Positions 9,554 through 21,599 of a DNA stretch of 64,000 nt are shown in pieces. This stretch comes from Adiantum capillus-veneris (Eukaryota; Streptophyta; Polypodiopsida; Polypodiales; Pteridaceae): assembly GCA_014529385.2 (NCBI GenBank), contig CM043960.1, positions 34,806,896 through 34,870,895 on the forward strand. The letters are read 5' to 3'. The position numbers and the translations under genes are program-made. The number at the start of each line of letters is the position of its first letter. Position 1 is the first letter of the stretch. The notes beneath the pieces were generated by a model. It had not been told where the DNA came from. It did no database searches and saw only the letters and a program-made list of their open reading frames with translations.

Positions 9554-10838
9554 CTAAACAGTTGACCTCAACTGTAGAGCATCAACATAAATGTGCAAGA
9601 TGTCTGGGTAGTCTTTGAGATCGCACTTAGTCATCCACTTTGCATCTAAAGGGGTGCAATTCTTTAACTTGACTAAATACTTTCGATGTAGGCTCCCGGA
9701 CTTTAATTGTCTCTCCGAGCGGTGTATTATCTGTTCTGGTAGAAGGATTTCCTTAGTCTCTTCGACTTCTGGAGGATCTTCTTATACTGGCGCCAGTGGA
9801 GGAGGACCAACATATGGTCGAAAGAGACTTACATGAAAAGAATTATGAAAAGGAAAATCCAATCTAAAAGTCACTTCATTGATTTTATCTGTATTTTTTA
9901 AAGGGCCGTAAAATCTATGGGAAAGTTTAACAACTTTCCCTTTTCCGACCCGCCTTTCAATCTAGCTTTCTCAAACTTAAGTAGGACATATTGTCCTTTT
10001 TCAAGATTGAAATTCCTTCTGTGCTTGTCTGCTTTTCTCTTCTACTACTCTTGAGTACGAAGAATCGCTTGCTTTACTTGTTAGTAGGTAGTATCAATAT
10101 TGCGCACAAAATCATATGCGGCAAAGATGTTTCCTTTGGTAACCATAATAGGAAGTACGAGTCGTCCCATAAATAATTTCGAAGAGAGTTTTACCAGTTG
10201 AGGAATGTATGGTATTATTATACGCAAACTCAACTAACACTAAGTATTGTTCCCAAATGGATTGTCTTTCCGAAACATAGCACTTGAGGAGGTCTAAAAC
10301 AGTGGCATTAGCGATTTCGCTTTGACCATTTGTTTGAGGATGATAAGCTGATGAAAAATCAAGCTTAGTTTCTAAGTTCTCGAACAATGCTTGCCAAAAT
10401 AGACTAGTCATGCGAGGATCTCTATCCCTAACAATAGTCTTTGGCAATCCATGTTGTTTAAAAATCTGAGCTAGGAATATTCTAGCCAGCTTTGATCATC
10501 TTCTTGACTGGAAGGAAATGTGCTTGCTTACTAAATGACTAAGTAGATACTTAAGCTTTTCAAAAGCTTGTTTTTGTCCAGGTCCCCAATGGAATACAAT
10601 CCGCTTCTTTGTCAGATCATAGACAGGATCCGCTATGGCCGCAAAGGCTCGAATGAAACGCCGATAATAGGAGCAGAGGCCGAGAAAACTTCGTACGTCA
10701 TGTACTGTAGTTGGTGTAGGTCATTCTATAACTGCTTGAATTTTATCAGGGTCCATTCTCACTTGGTTGTGAGATACTACATGGCCCAAGTAGTGAATTT
10801 CTTTTAGAAAGAACTCGCTCTTCTTAGCATTCACAAAA
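9554..10838 (-). pseudogene. Family-C pol remnant (RT end, integrase, chromodomain)
   Basis: On the minus strand from 10838: the end of reverse transcriptase (FVNAKKSEFFL, HYLGH) and the connection region (VHDVRSFLGLCSYYRRFI), to about 10540. Then comes an abrupt jump to integrase core (GLPKTIVRDRDPRMTSLF at about 10440, HPQTNGQSEIAN, YNNTIHSSTGK). A tail ends in a chromodomain-like segment (KYLVKLKN..LDAKWM) and stop TAG at 9554-9556. RNase H and the integrase zinc domain are missing, so there is an internal deletion near 10490-10540 as well as stops. A purine tract and the family-C LTR follow. Confidence 0.75.
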
Positions 10839-10849
10839 CAACTCTTTTG

Positions 10850-11640
10850 ACTCTAGCGAAGAAGATAGGAAAGGGAAAAAGCGAAGCAAAAAGCAAAGCT
10901 TCGGAAAGGGCAAGAAAAAGGCAAAGAAGCCTATGTTTCGCCCAGTTTCTGACAGTTCTACAGAGGACTCGTCTTCGGATAGTTCAGACTTCCATGATCA
11001 CAGATTTTATGCAAAGAAGAAGAATTTCTATAAAGCCAACCAGTATGACTTTCTGGAGGATTAAAAAAGCAAGAAAGTTCGAGAATTTAAAGAAGGTGTC
11101 CGGACAGTCAATTAAATTCGACACTTTTTCTGGATTCCGAGATGCTTCGAGGGCTTTGGCCTTCATATAGCAGTTTGATATAGCTTTCTCTGGATGGCAT
11201 TACTCATAGCACTCCAAGATTCGGAGGGCTACCTCTTACTTCAAGGGAAATGCTCGAACATGGTGGTCCACTCTTCTATTGAACAAGAAAGCGCCAGTTA
11301 AATGGCTGAAATTTAAAAGGCTTTTTATTTCTTCTTGGTTGACTCGGGAGTAGGAACGCGACATACAAACTGCTTAGAACCATCTCCGGATGACCAAGAA
11401 AGATACCTTGGACGCATATTGCGAGAGATTTTGGAGCTCTTCTCTGCCTGATTCTTCATTTAAGAAGATCTCGTTTAAAGAACAGATTGAGCAATTTACC
11501 TTGGGATTTCCTACGAAGATCCGAGATCACTGCTTAGAGCAAAAGTCAAATTCTATTCAAGAACTGATGAGTCATGCGAAACGGATACACTCAAGCAATT
11601 TGACTTACCCCACAGATGAGGACGCAAAAAACAAAACAAA
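10850..11640 (+). pseudogene. Element B gag fragment
   Basis: The frame begins in a Ser/Lys-rich region (DSSEEDRKGKKRSK-like). It continues through FDTFSGFRDASRALAFI, then past a TAG at 11168-11170 to GNARTWWSTLLLNKK, DAYCERFW and EQFTLGFPTKIRDHCLE. The order and motifs match the Ty3 gag capsid region of D2. At least two stops and a shift interrupt it. A minus-strand relative lies at 33480-34420. Confidence 0.7.
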
Positions 11641-11649
11641 CTTCTAAAA

Positions 11650-12369
11650 ATGAAAGTAGAAAGAAGAAGAGTCCCCCAAGATCATAAAGATAAGGATGCA
11701 CAACCCCAGCTCACTCCTCTGGAAAGAGCCAACTACATTAAAGAGGGGAAGTGTTTTGGATGCGAGGAACAAGGACACATCTCCGTGAAGTGCCCTAAAA
11801 AGGCACAGAAAGAACAAGATGAAGAAATGCCAGAGAGTTCAAAAGCAGCTGAGGAATGTGGACGGAAAGGCAAGATAAAAGCAGGACTGGTTCCAGATTG
11901 CAGGGGTACTGACCCAAGCACGATTGATGAGAGTACAAAATCTCGTCGAGCTTGGGGCAAAGTGAAAGATCAAGAAGCCCTGATTTTCTTTGATGGAGGA
12001 GCCAAGGCCAACTTCATTTCACCTGAGTTGGTGGCGCGGCTCGAGATCACACCCGATTGGATGGGGCCACAAGCAGAGGCAGTTCTAGCGGCACCCGACA
12101 GGGACGTAGATATTACACCTATCATTGGCAAACTTCACTTGCATTGTCAGGGGTATTTGGGGTACGAGGACTTCTACATAATGCCCTTGGAAGGTTGTGT
12201 TGTTCTCTTTGGAGTCCCTTGGTACCATAAGAACAACGCCGTGGTCGATTATCGGGCAAAGAAAACGACACTAACTACAGAAAAGGGCCGAACCATTGTA
12301 CTTGATCTGAAACTTAAGGGCGAGTCTATCCCTACTGCACACCACCGAACAGGCCACCTTACCGAGTGA
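11650..12369 (+). pseudogene. Element B zinc knuckle and protease domain
   Basis: A 239-codon open segment holds a CCHC zinc knuckle (CFGCEEQGHISVKC, about 11755-11796). It is followed by a retropepsin domain with FFDGGAKANFISPEL (DGG in place of DTG/DSG, about 11989-12030), PIIGKLHLH and VLFGVPWYHK. The end reads into PPYRVS in another frame, fused directly to reverse transcriptase. The roughly 90-residue linker present in D2 between protease and RT is missing here. Confidence 0.75.
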
Positions 12370-12842
12370 GCCGAGCCCAGAATGAAGAGATTATAAACCA
12401 AGTGAAAGACCTCTTGGGAAAGGGTCTTATCCAACCAAGTACTTCACCTTACTGCTCTCCAGTGTTGTTGATTTTGAAGAAAGACGAATCTTGGAGAATG
12501 TGCATTGACTATAGAGCTCTCAACAAAATCACCATCAAGAACAGATTTTCGATTCCTAGGATCGATGATATTCTAGACCGACTACACGGATCCTCTTGTT
12601 TCCGCCGGATCGATTTGAAGAGCGGATATCATCAGATTTGAATCGTGCCAAGAGATGTCTATAAGACAGCTTTTCGGACGATCTTCGATTTATTCGAGTT
12701 TTTGGTGATGCCTTTTGGGTTTACCAATGCTCTAGCAACCTTTAACCCAATGATGGACGGAATTTTCAGAGAGTACAGATCTTTTGTGGGCACTTTCTTT
12801 GATCACATTATTGTCTTCTCCAAGGATGAGGGTAGAACATAG
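12366..12842 (+). pseudogene. Element B reverse transcriptase (damaged active site)
   Basis: Contains the Ty3 RT core: GLIQPSTSPYCSPVLLI, MCIDYRALNKITIKNRF, IPRIDDILDRL, RIDLKSGYHQI, FLVMPFG and GTFFDHIIVFSK. A TGA at 12639-12641 interrupts it. The second catalytic aspartate of the (Y/F)xDD box has become His (FFDH, about 12797-12808), which should abolish polymerisation. The N-terminal side is joined to the protease by a deletion. Confidence 0.8.
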
Positions 12843-12869
12843 AGAACATCTGCTACATACAGGTCTTTC

Positions 12870-13630
12870 AGGCATAGGGGGATCTAAAGTTAGTGATCAA
12901 TGCAAAGAAGAGTTAAATTTTCCTACCAAAGATGCACTTTTTGGGACACATTGTCTCAGCAACAACAAGAGTGCAGATGGACATGGTCAAGAGACTATCC
13001 GTGATTGGCCCGATTTGAAGAATGTCCATGAAGTTAGAAGCTTCTTGGGCATATGTTCGTACTACCGGCAGTTCATTAGAAAGTTTGCAAAGGTTGCTTC
13101 CCCTTTGCAAATTTTGACACAAAAAGGAGTCCCTTTCTCATGGGGACCCAAAGAGGTGACTGCCTTTCAGACATTGAAAGAGAAATTGACTACAGGACCA
13201 GTTTTGATTTTGCCGGATTTGCAGAAGTCATTCGAAGTATATTGTGATGCTTGTGGTCGTAGTCTGGGTGCGGTCCTAATGCAAGAAGGCCATGTCATTG
13301 CCTACGAGAGCCGATTGTTCTCAAGGCCGGAATTGTCAGCACAAATATATGAGAAAGAGCTTTTGGCGGTTATCCATGCTCTTACTCAGTGGCGACATTA
13401 CCTACTCGGAGCCGATTTTATGATATTCACAGATCATCAGAGTTTACGCTACTTCTTGTCACAGAAGTAGGTATCGGAAAAGCAGATGCGGTGGGCAAAC
13501 ATTTTGTCACAGTTTCACTTCCAGATTGTCCATGTGCAAGGACAGAAGAATTTGGTGGCGGATGCTTTGTTTTGAAAGCAGTTGGTTCTAGCTATTTCCG
13601 CAATACATCATAGGAGCTTCGAGGATATGG
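12870..13630 (+). pseudogene. Element B RT connection and RNase H
   Basis: After a scrambled stretch (about 12843-13010) the frame gives HEVRSFLGICSYYRQFIRKFA, then RNase H motifs YCDACGRSLGAVLMQEG, YEKELLAVIHAL and FTDHQSLRYFL. TAG at 13468-13470 and a shift after about 13500 end it (QMRWANILSQFHFQIVHVQG is readable in a neighbouring frame). Confidence 0.7.
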
Positions 13631-13667
13631 TCAATCAGTATGCCACAGCAGATATTATTACTCGAAT

Positions 13668-13963
13668 ATGGAATTGGGCGGTAGTAGCAGGAAATTCTAT
13701 TCGGATGGCTACTTGATGAAGAAAACGATGTTGTGCATTACACAACCGTTGAGGGAAAAAGTTTTAATCGAATGCCACTATCCACCATTTATGGGTCACC
13801 GCGGCATTGCTACCACCTTGAAAAGTGTGGAGAGATACTTCTTTTGGCCGAAACTCAAGAAGGACCTGGACGATTTTGTACGCAGTTGCTTGGTATGCCA
13901 AAACGTCAAGTTTGACAAGCATAAAGCACAGGGATTGTTACAGCCTTTACCCATACCCACTCG
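13668..13963 (+). pseudogene. Element B integrase, N-terminal part
   Basis: Encodes the integrase zinc domain (H..GHRGIATTLK..DDFVRSCLVCQNVKFDKHK) and ends at [11 protein letters not shown] where element E begins. Integrase joins element DNA to the chromosome; the catalytic core of this copy resumes at 31122 with about 54 residues missing. Confidence 0.75.
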
Positions 13964-15507
13964 TATAACCGGCCCGTACAACGTAGAGGGCGGTACTATT
14001 TCAATTACCTGTTAACTTTACACAGAGCACTGGGAAGGGAAGAGAACACAGTTGCGTCCAGCGACTAGAATGTCATTGCGCACACGAGACCGACACCCTG
14101 TAGGCCCCAAAGAGTGGCGCCCCTTTCGGTATTTCTTTATTCAAATTAAGGTAGACGATCCGACCACTTAGCACAAGCTTTCACAAAGCTGTCCAAACCT
14201 GGCGAGGGCTGAAAACGCGGGTTTTCGACCGGATTTCGACAGCATAACGGCGCAAAAACCCCTGTAGGTCAAAAACACCTGTCTAGGACGGATTCCCTCG
14301 ATATCTGGAAGCTTTCTGGTGAGCTGTCACAGAAATTCAGCGGGCTGTAATTCTCTGTTTTTCACTGCCGGGAGCCCAAAAGCCTCTACACGCATCCCAA
14401 GGCTCTCACGAGGCTCCCCTGATGTTCCCTTGCAGTTTAGGTGCGAAACCCTAAACCTGCAGAAAAACACAGCAGGCTGTAACTCCCTGTTTCGGATCGT
14501 TTTTAGCGGAGCGAACACGCCTACGCGTGTCCCAAGGGCCCCCGCACGCAATGGGACAGTTCCCCTGTGAATTGGACGAGTTTTCACGCGAGAAAACTCT
14601 CCAAACTCGCAATCTTTCGTGATGGAATTGTGCGTACCTGTGGGGGATTAGCAATTAGCTAATCCGGTTCCTGTTCAGAAGGCTCTTGCCTTGGCAAACG
14701 CGCATAAACCCCCAGAACTGTACATAGGTCAAATGAGAAGCCCACTAGTGGGGCATAACATACTGTACGTAGGGGAGAAAGAGAGCAGTATGTAGCGTGC
14801 GGGGCATCACTCCCGTCACCATACTGTGCATAGAGGGCAAGGTAAGCATTCCATAGCTTCTGTACTTGCTACAATCCACCTGAGGCTGAAAATGGCACCC
14901 CCTTTGTTGATATGCAGCTCGTTTTTGCCTCCCAGAGTGGCAGAATCGCTCACAGGCTGACACGTCGCCCAGTTTCCGACTTTGGGCTTTCCCTGCTAAA
15001 AATATCTCAATTGGTGCGTCAGTTGACTTGGCAGCAGAGCAATAAAATGTTCCCCTTGTCATTCCAGAGCTAATGACGAGAACACATTTTCCGGTCAAAA
15101 ATAGCAGTTCCCTAAATTTTTTGGGAAATGCTTCCATGGCGTCCCTATCGGTCTCCTGACCATCATTGAAGACTACCATTTGACCAACATCTACAATGTG
15201 GGTTAATTTACTGGCCCCTTTCAACTTATAAAGTTGCAATGACTTGACGAGTGGCCCAAATTCCAGTTTGGCGCACACGAGCTTCCATACTCATCAGAAT
15301 TCAGTGCTAACTGGCCCGGGCAGTCCCTGTCTGACCGACCTAGATCCCCGATGTGAGAAACCCATTTGGCTGCAGCCGTTTCACACTGGCCATGCAATGT
15401 CCACTTGCACCTTTTCAAGGGTTTTGGGACAAACAAGTAAAAATAAAATAAATATATCTAATACTTATTTACGGAAGGCAACAGGAAAAATACACCTCCT
15501 GGTGACA
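13964..15507 (-). repeat. Element E 3' LTR
   Basis: 1544 bp. On the minus strand it begins TGTCACCAGGAGG (15507) and ends GGCCGGTTATA (13964). It contains AATAAAG followed by the conserved hairpin (14103-14121). It is almost identical to the split 5' LTR. Confidence 0.9.
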
Positions 15508-15810
15508 CACCCCACCCTTGAAATACTACAAGCGACCTCGCTTGCATGCCAATAATACATACAGATATCTCTTGATATCACATATATTCTATGATGGGAA
15601 TCCAAGATGCTTCCGGAAATGTAGCGTTGGACGATTAAACAATCCCACCAACCTGGCTACGACACATATATCAAGCATAGAAGTCTTCTAGTGTACTCTT
15701 GAGCACAAACTTCTCTAGCTAAATTCTGTATGGAAAGAGTAGATACAATTGCTTAACTACTCTCTTGAGCATCATGAACCATGCTCTTGTCTTGCTCCAA
15801 AAAGGTTGCA

Positions 15811-18800
15811 TCAAGTCACTGTGGGTTCCATTTGAAAGGCTTCAAGATACAATTGCAATAGCTGAGGTGAATCAAGCAATTCAGACTCTTCCATCCATTT
15901 GGCATCTAATGATGGATAGTTCTTGAACTTCACCAACTAGCGTCTTGCAACCTTTCCTCTAACCTTTCTTTCTTTATGTGCCAATGTCTGTTCAGGACCA
16001 AGGATTTCATCCAATTCTTCCACTTGGGGTTGTTCCTCATCAAGCATATTCTCTCGCACATCACCAACAAAGGGCCTTAGAAGGCTGACATGAAAAGCAT
16101 TATGTATTTTCCAGCCTTCTGGTAGCTTTAACCTGTAAGCTACATCGCTGATCTTTTCTGAAATCTGAAAAGGACCATAATATCGCATACTGAGCTTAGG
16201 AAACAAGCGTTCCTTGCCTTTCCTTTTCCTTAACCTGGCCTTTTCAAAGCGCAAAAGTACCCAATCACCAAGTGAAAATACAAGTTCACGACGGTGACGA
16301 TCAGCAGCTTTCTTTTGCTTAGCTTGAGTTTTCTCAAGAGCAATCTTTATCTTCCTGTATGTTTCATCCATATCTTGCACATACTTGTCTGCCTCAAATA
16401 TCTTGTCCTTAGTCTGCAAAATGGGTGGGACTTTCTTTCCTCCTTCCACTATCTCAAATGGTGCCTTACCTGTTGATGTATGCAGTGTTATTGTAAGCAT
16501 ATTCAACCAATGGGAGATGGTGTTCCCAAGTTGCCTTGTGCTCTGAGACATAACATTTGAGTAGGTCCAAGACAGTAGAATTTGCCTCTTCTGACTGTCC
16601 ATCAGTTTGCGGATGAAACGAAGAAGAGAACTTGAGCGTAGTGCCCGTGTTCTCAAACAATGCCTTCCAGAAAAGACTCGTCATACGTGGATCCCTGTCA
16701 CTCACAATTGATTGAGGCATCCCATGATATTTAAAGATATTGCTCATGAATATCTTGACCAAGTGTTCTGGCTTTATCTTCTTCCTAACAGGAATGAAAT
16801 GGGCCTGCTTACTGAACCTACAAATGATAGTCCAAATCCCATCATTTCCTATTTGCGTCCTTGGAAGATCAAAGATAAAGTCCATTGCTATACTTTCCCA
16901 TGGCCTATCAGGGATCGGCAATGGCTGCAACAGTCCCGGTTGCTTTTGTCTGTCAAATTTGACTTTTTGGCATACTAAGCATGATCTTACAAATGTGTCA
17001 ACATCTTGACGCAAAGCGGGCCAATAGAAGAATGCCTCAACCACTTTCACTGTCGCATCAATTCCACGATGCCCAGCATAAGGTGGAGCATGACTTTCCA
17101 TCAAAATCTTTGGCCGTAACTGTTTAGTAACGCATAACTTTCCATGCATCATGAGAAAGTCATTCTTAAGCATATAGTGCTCATGATGTTGCCCATCAAC
17201 AAGCTGGTCATATGTCCTTGCAAAATCTGAATCTTCAGCATATTGTGTCTTCATTTCGTCTAGTTCACAATGGTACGGAATTGACACTGCTGAAATTTGG
17301 GGCTTTCGTGACAACGCATCAGCCACCACGTTCTTTTTCCCTTGCACATGCACAATCTGAAAATGGAACATTGACAAGATGTTTGCCCATCGCATGTGCT
17401 TCTCAGACAACTTCGTCTGTGTGAGAAAATATCGCAAGGTTTGATGATCCGTTTGGACAACAAAATCAGCCCCTAGCAAATAGTGTTTCCAACTAGTGAG
17501 AGCATGAATTACTGCCAGCAATTCTTTCTCATAGACTTGCAAGTTCCTTTCAGTCTTCAAAAGAATTCTGCTCTCATATGCGACTACTCGGCCATTCTGC
17601 ATCAGAACTGCACCAAGACTATGGCCACACGCATCACATTGAACCACAAAAGGTTTAGAAAGATCTGGCAAAATAATTACCGGATCTGAAGTCAGCTTCT
17701 CTTTCAAGTGTTTGAACGCTAAAATTTCCTTGGCTGTCCACTTGAAAGTAACTCCTTTTCCTTGGAGTGCATGGAGTGGAGAAGCAATCTCAGCAAAATT
17801 TCGTATGAACCTCCTGTAATAGGAACATAAGCCTAGAAAGCTTCGAATGTCATGTATGGACTTCCAAGTCTGGCCATGACCTAATTGCTTCCACTTTAGC
17901 GGGATCCATGCGTACCCCATCCTTTGAAACAATGTGCCCAAGCAAGTGAATCTCTTGCAAAAAGAACTCACTTTTCTTCGCATTAATGAGTAGCCTATTC
18001 TTGCGTAGCTCATTGAAAACTGCGGTCAAGTGATCCCTATGCTCCTCTTCAGACTTTGAGTAGACAATCATGTCATCAAAGAAGGTACCCACGAAGTTTC
18101 TATGTGGTCTAAAAATTCTGTCCATCATTCTATTAAATGTGGCAGGAGCATTTGTGCGACCAAATGGCATGACAAGAAACTCATAGAGACCAAATGTTGT
18201 CTTGAACGCAATCTTATGGACATCTTCTGGTCTAATGCGTATCTGATGATACCCGCTCTTTAGGTCTATTCTTGTAAACAATGACGCTCCCTCAAGCCGA
18301 TCAAGAATGTCATCTATCCTCGGTATGGGGAACCTGTTCTTGATGGTATTCTTATTCAAGGCGCGATAGTCAATGCACATGCGCCATGAACCATCCTTCT
18401 TCTGCACTAAGAGTACAGGCGAACAAAAAGGGGATGAGCTGGGCTGAATCAGCCCCTTCTCTAAAAGCTCGTTGACCTGACCCATAATCTCTTTCTGTTG
18501 GGCTGCACTAACCCTGTATGGTGGTCTAGAACCTGGCACAAGATCTATAGTATGATCCTCAGATCTCTCAGGAGGTAACTCCCCTGGCAAAGAGTCCGAA
18601 AAACAATCACTGAAACCACTCAAAAAAGTTGACCAGTCTTTATCTAAGGTAGACAAATTAGATACAACTTGAGGTACTTCTTTTGCAAAGATCAAGTACG
18701 CAGAAAGATGATTCTTTATTACAGATGAAATAGCAGAAGCAGAAACAACTGGAACAGACTCGCCTTTAAGCTTTACATCAAGGACATGAGTCTTTCCTCT

Positions 18801-20788
18801 ATGTACAAGGGTAATCTTTTTGTTGTAAGTATCCACCATAGTATGCAACCTGTAACACCATGGGATACCCAATAACACATCACAGCCCTCACGCGGTATA
18901 ATATGAAATTCTTCCGCATCCACATAGCTCTGAATGTGCAGACGAAGCTTTCCCAGAATGGGAGTAATAGGCTCTGAATGTCCTAAGCATGCCAAACCTG
19001 CTTCGCCTGTCATACCCATCTCCTCTGCACGAATGCCCAACTTTGATGCCAATTCTGGTGATATGAAATTTGCACGGGCTCCTGGATCAAAGAAAACCAG
19101 CACTGTCTGGTCTCTAACTTTGCCCCAAGCCTGCACAGCCCCGTGGCATCTGTGTTTGGCTGATCTCCAACCAAATCTGGAACAAGTCCTGCACTCGGCT
19201 TTGGCTTCTTCCCTTTATGGTCTGACTTGTCATCCTTATCCTGTGACTTCTTCTGTGGGCACTCATTTGCAAAGTGTCCTTCCTGTTCACAAATGTAGCA
19301 TTTCTTGGCCTCCCTAAGAGCTTTCCTTTCTTGAAAAGTTTTGCCAGAAAAATGCCTTTTTTGTCCTTGTCCTCGTTCCGAAGAAGATTTAGACTGCTTC
19401 TTGGACGTATCAGCTTCTTCAGTGGAGGGCTTCTTTGCAAGAGACTCAGAAGGCTTTGCTGCAACATTGCCCTTGGCTGAAAACTGTTTGCCCTGGGCCC
19501 CTTTCTTGTGGCTATTAAATCCATCGGAATCTCCCTTCGACAGATTGCTGGCCACTCTTGCATTCTCTATCAATTGAAACATATTCATGACAGTAGTCTT
19601 TGTGCAGTAGTCCCTGATTTTCTTGGGCAATCCGCAACAGTACTTCTCAATTTGTTCTGACAAAGGCACAAACCTGTAATAGGTGACTGGCAACAGTGCG
19701 GCCCAAAACCGTTTATTGTACTCTTCCAGATCCGTACACTGTTTAGCATTCAACTCGTGCCATTCTGTCATTACATCCACTTCAAAAGTGTTTGTCAACC
19801 ATGCAGGCGCAAAAAGTTGTTTGAATTGGATCCACGATGTTGGGGCTTGACCCTGGTTCAACAATGCGGTCCACCATTGGAGCGCATTCCCTTTCAAGAA
19901 AGTGGCAGCCTTGCGTATCTTTGAAGATTCCGTGAAGTTTCCTCCAGCATAAGCTGCATCGAACTGCTGTATGAAGATCAAAGCCTTTAATTGGTCCTCA
20001 CTTCCTCTGAAAGTTTCAAACTTCACTCCCTGCCCACCTTCCTTGTAATCCTTAGGCTGACTCAAAGGAGCCACATTATCATAAACACGTGCCTCTAGCA
20101 GTGGTGCTCCATGAGTGTTCATTCCAGCACTCGCATCAACTGTTTTCCCTGTCATATCTGCATTTTGTACGTATGGCTGCGAAAAACCAGCCATACCAAA
20201 TTGTGTTCCAGGCACTCGAAACTGGCCATAGGCACCCTGAAAACCTGGTTGGACACCCATGTTCGCATACATAGGATTACCCATGCCTGTTTGCATTGTC
20301 CCGAACACATTCCCTGGCATATAACCTGTGGAAGGTCCAACCGTAGCTTGAAAGACTGAACCACCTCCAAAATAACCAGGATAAGTATTAGGTAATGGAA
20401 GGGTCTGACGCATAGCCTGTTCATTGCTCCCTTGACCATTCACAAACGGTTCCTGTCCAGCTAAAGCAAGTTGCTTTGGATCATTGGACACCGCTAGTTG
20501 CTCAACCACACGGGCTTTCCCTCGAGCATCATGAGTCCTCTGCGCATTGGAAATCTCCTTTTCTTGCAACGGCTGAGTCATGCCCTGTGTAGGAGGCTGA
20601 AAACCCTGTGTCGGAGCCTGTAAGAATTCCTGCATCCTTGGGTTGTTAGCCAACTGCTGAAACATTTCCATGCAACAACGCAGTTGAGTTCTAAACAACC
20701 TGTCCTCTTCTTGAAGAGTTGAAGGAATTTTCTCTGTGCCATGTGAGGAAGATCCTTCTTCAGGTACTTGGTCTCTCTTCTCTGCCAT
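15811..20788 (-). pseudogene. Element E gag-pol polyprotein (3 frameshifts, 1 stop)
   Basis: The start at 20788 (MAEKRDQ) aligns with the D2 start at MADRPDD. Gag (FETFRGSEDQLKAL, QWWTALLN, DLEEYNKRFW) is followed by a CCHC zinc knuckle, a protease with FFDPGARANFI, RT (GTFFDDMIVYSK, about 18080), RNase H (QCDACGHSLGAVLM, QTDHQTLRYFL), an HHCC/D-D-E integrase (MDFIFDL, SDRDPRM, HPQTDGQSEEAN) and a chromodomain. The frame shifts near 19130 (before protease), 17865 (after RT) and 16480 (integrase). A TAG at 15937-15939 interrupts the chromodomain, whose remaining codons run to TGA at 15811-15813. Otherwise it is collinear with D2, so this is a recently disabled relative. Confidence 0.9.
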
Positions 20789-20855
20789 ATCGACAAGCTC
20801 TGTGTTGCTTTCACCCACAACAATCCACGCTGCACTTTTTGAAGAAAAAGTGACT

Positions 20856-20873
20856 ATCCCGTCGATGGAACCA
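20856..20873 (-). promoter_or_regulatory. Primer-binding site of element E (non-Met)
   Basis: Immediately inside the 5' LTR, the minus strand reads TGGTTCCATCGACGGGAT, the same 18 bases as in D2. Its complement ends in ACCA and is laid out like a tRNA 3' end. Confidence 0.75.
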
Positions 20874-21599
20874 TATAACCGGCCTATACAACGTAGAGGG
20901 CGGTACTATTTCAATTACCTGTTAACTTTACACAGAGCACTGGGAAGGGAAGAGAACACAGTTGCGTCCAGCGACTAGAATGTCATTGCGCACACGAGAC
21001 CGACACCCTATAGGCCCCAAAGACTGGCGCCCCTTTCGGTATTTCTTTATTCAAATTAAGGTAGACGATCCGACCACTTAGCACAAGCTTTCACAAAGCT
21101 GTCCAAACCTGGCGAGGGCTGAAAACGCGGGTTTTCGACCGGATTTCGAAAGCATAATGGCGCAAAAACCCCTGTAGGTCAAAAACACCTGTCTAGGAGG
21201 GATTCCCTCGATATCTGGAAGCTTTCTGATGAGCTGTCACAGAAATTCAGCGGGCTGTAATTCTCTGTTTTTCACTGCCGGGAGCCCAAAAGCCTCTACA
21301 CGCATCCCAAGGCTCTCACGAGGCTCCCCCGATGTTCCCTTGCAGTTTAGGTGCGAAACCCTAAACCTGCAGAAAAACACAGCAGGCTGTAATTCCCTGT
21401 TTCGGATCGTTTTTAGCGGAGCGAACACGCCTACGCGTGTCCCAAGGGCCCCCGCACGCAATGGGACAGTTCCCCTGTGAATTGGACGAGTTTTCACGCG
21501 AGAAAACTCTCCAAACTCGCAATCTTTCGTGATGGAATTGTGCGTACCTGTGGGGGATTAGCAATCAGCTAATCCGGTTCCTGTTCAGAAGGCTCTTGC
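20874..21599 (-). repeat. Element E 5' LTR, inner part
   Basis: Matches 13964-14689 of the 3' LTR. It stops at CTTGC (21595-21599), where D2 is inserted. It includes the hairpin region (21013-21031). Confidence 0.9.

Larger units (their letters stand above)
10841..13963 (+). mobile_element. Element B, 5' portion (gag to integrase), 5'-truncated
   Basis: Ty3/gypsy element in plus orientation. It lacks its 5' LTR and gag start where it abuts minus-strand family C at about 10840. Element E cuts it at 13963, in the integrase codons reading PIPTR. The continuation is at 31122-33160. The coding sequence has many stops and shifts, detailed in the component entries. Confidence 0.8.

Noticed and set aside
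14745-15278. 177-codon minus frame, repeated at 30359-30892
   Set aside because: It lies inside the element E LTRs; repetition comes from the LTR pair, and no domain is recognised.
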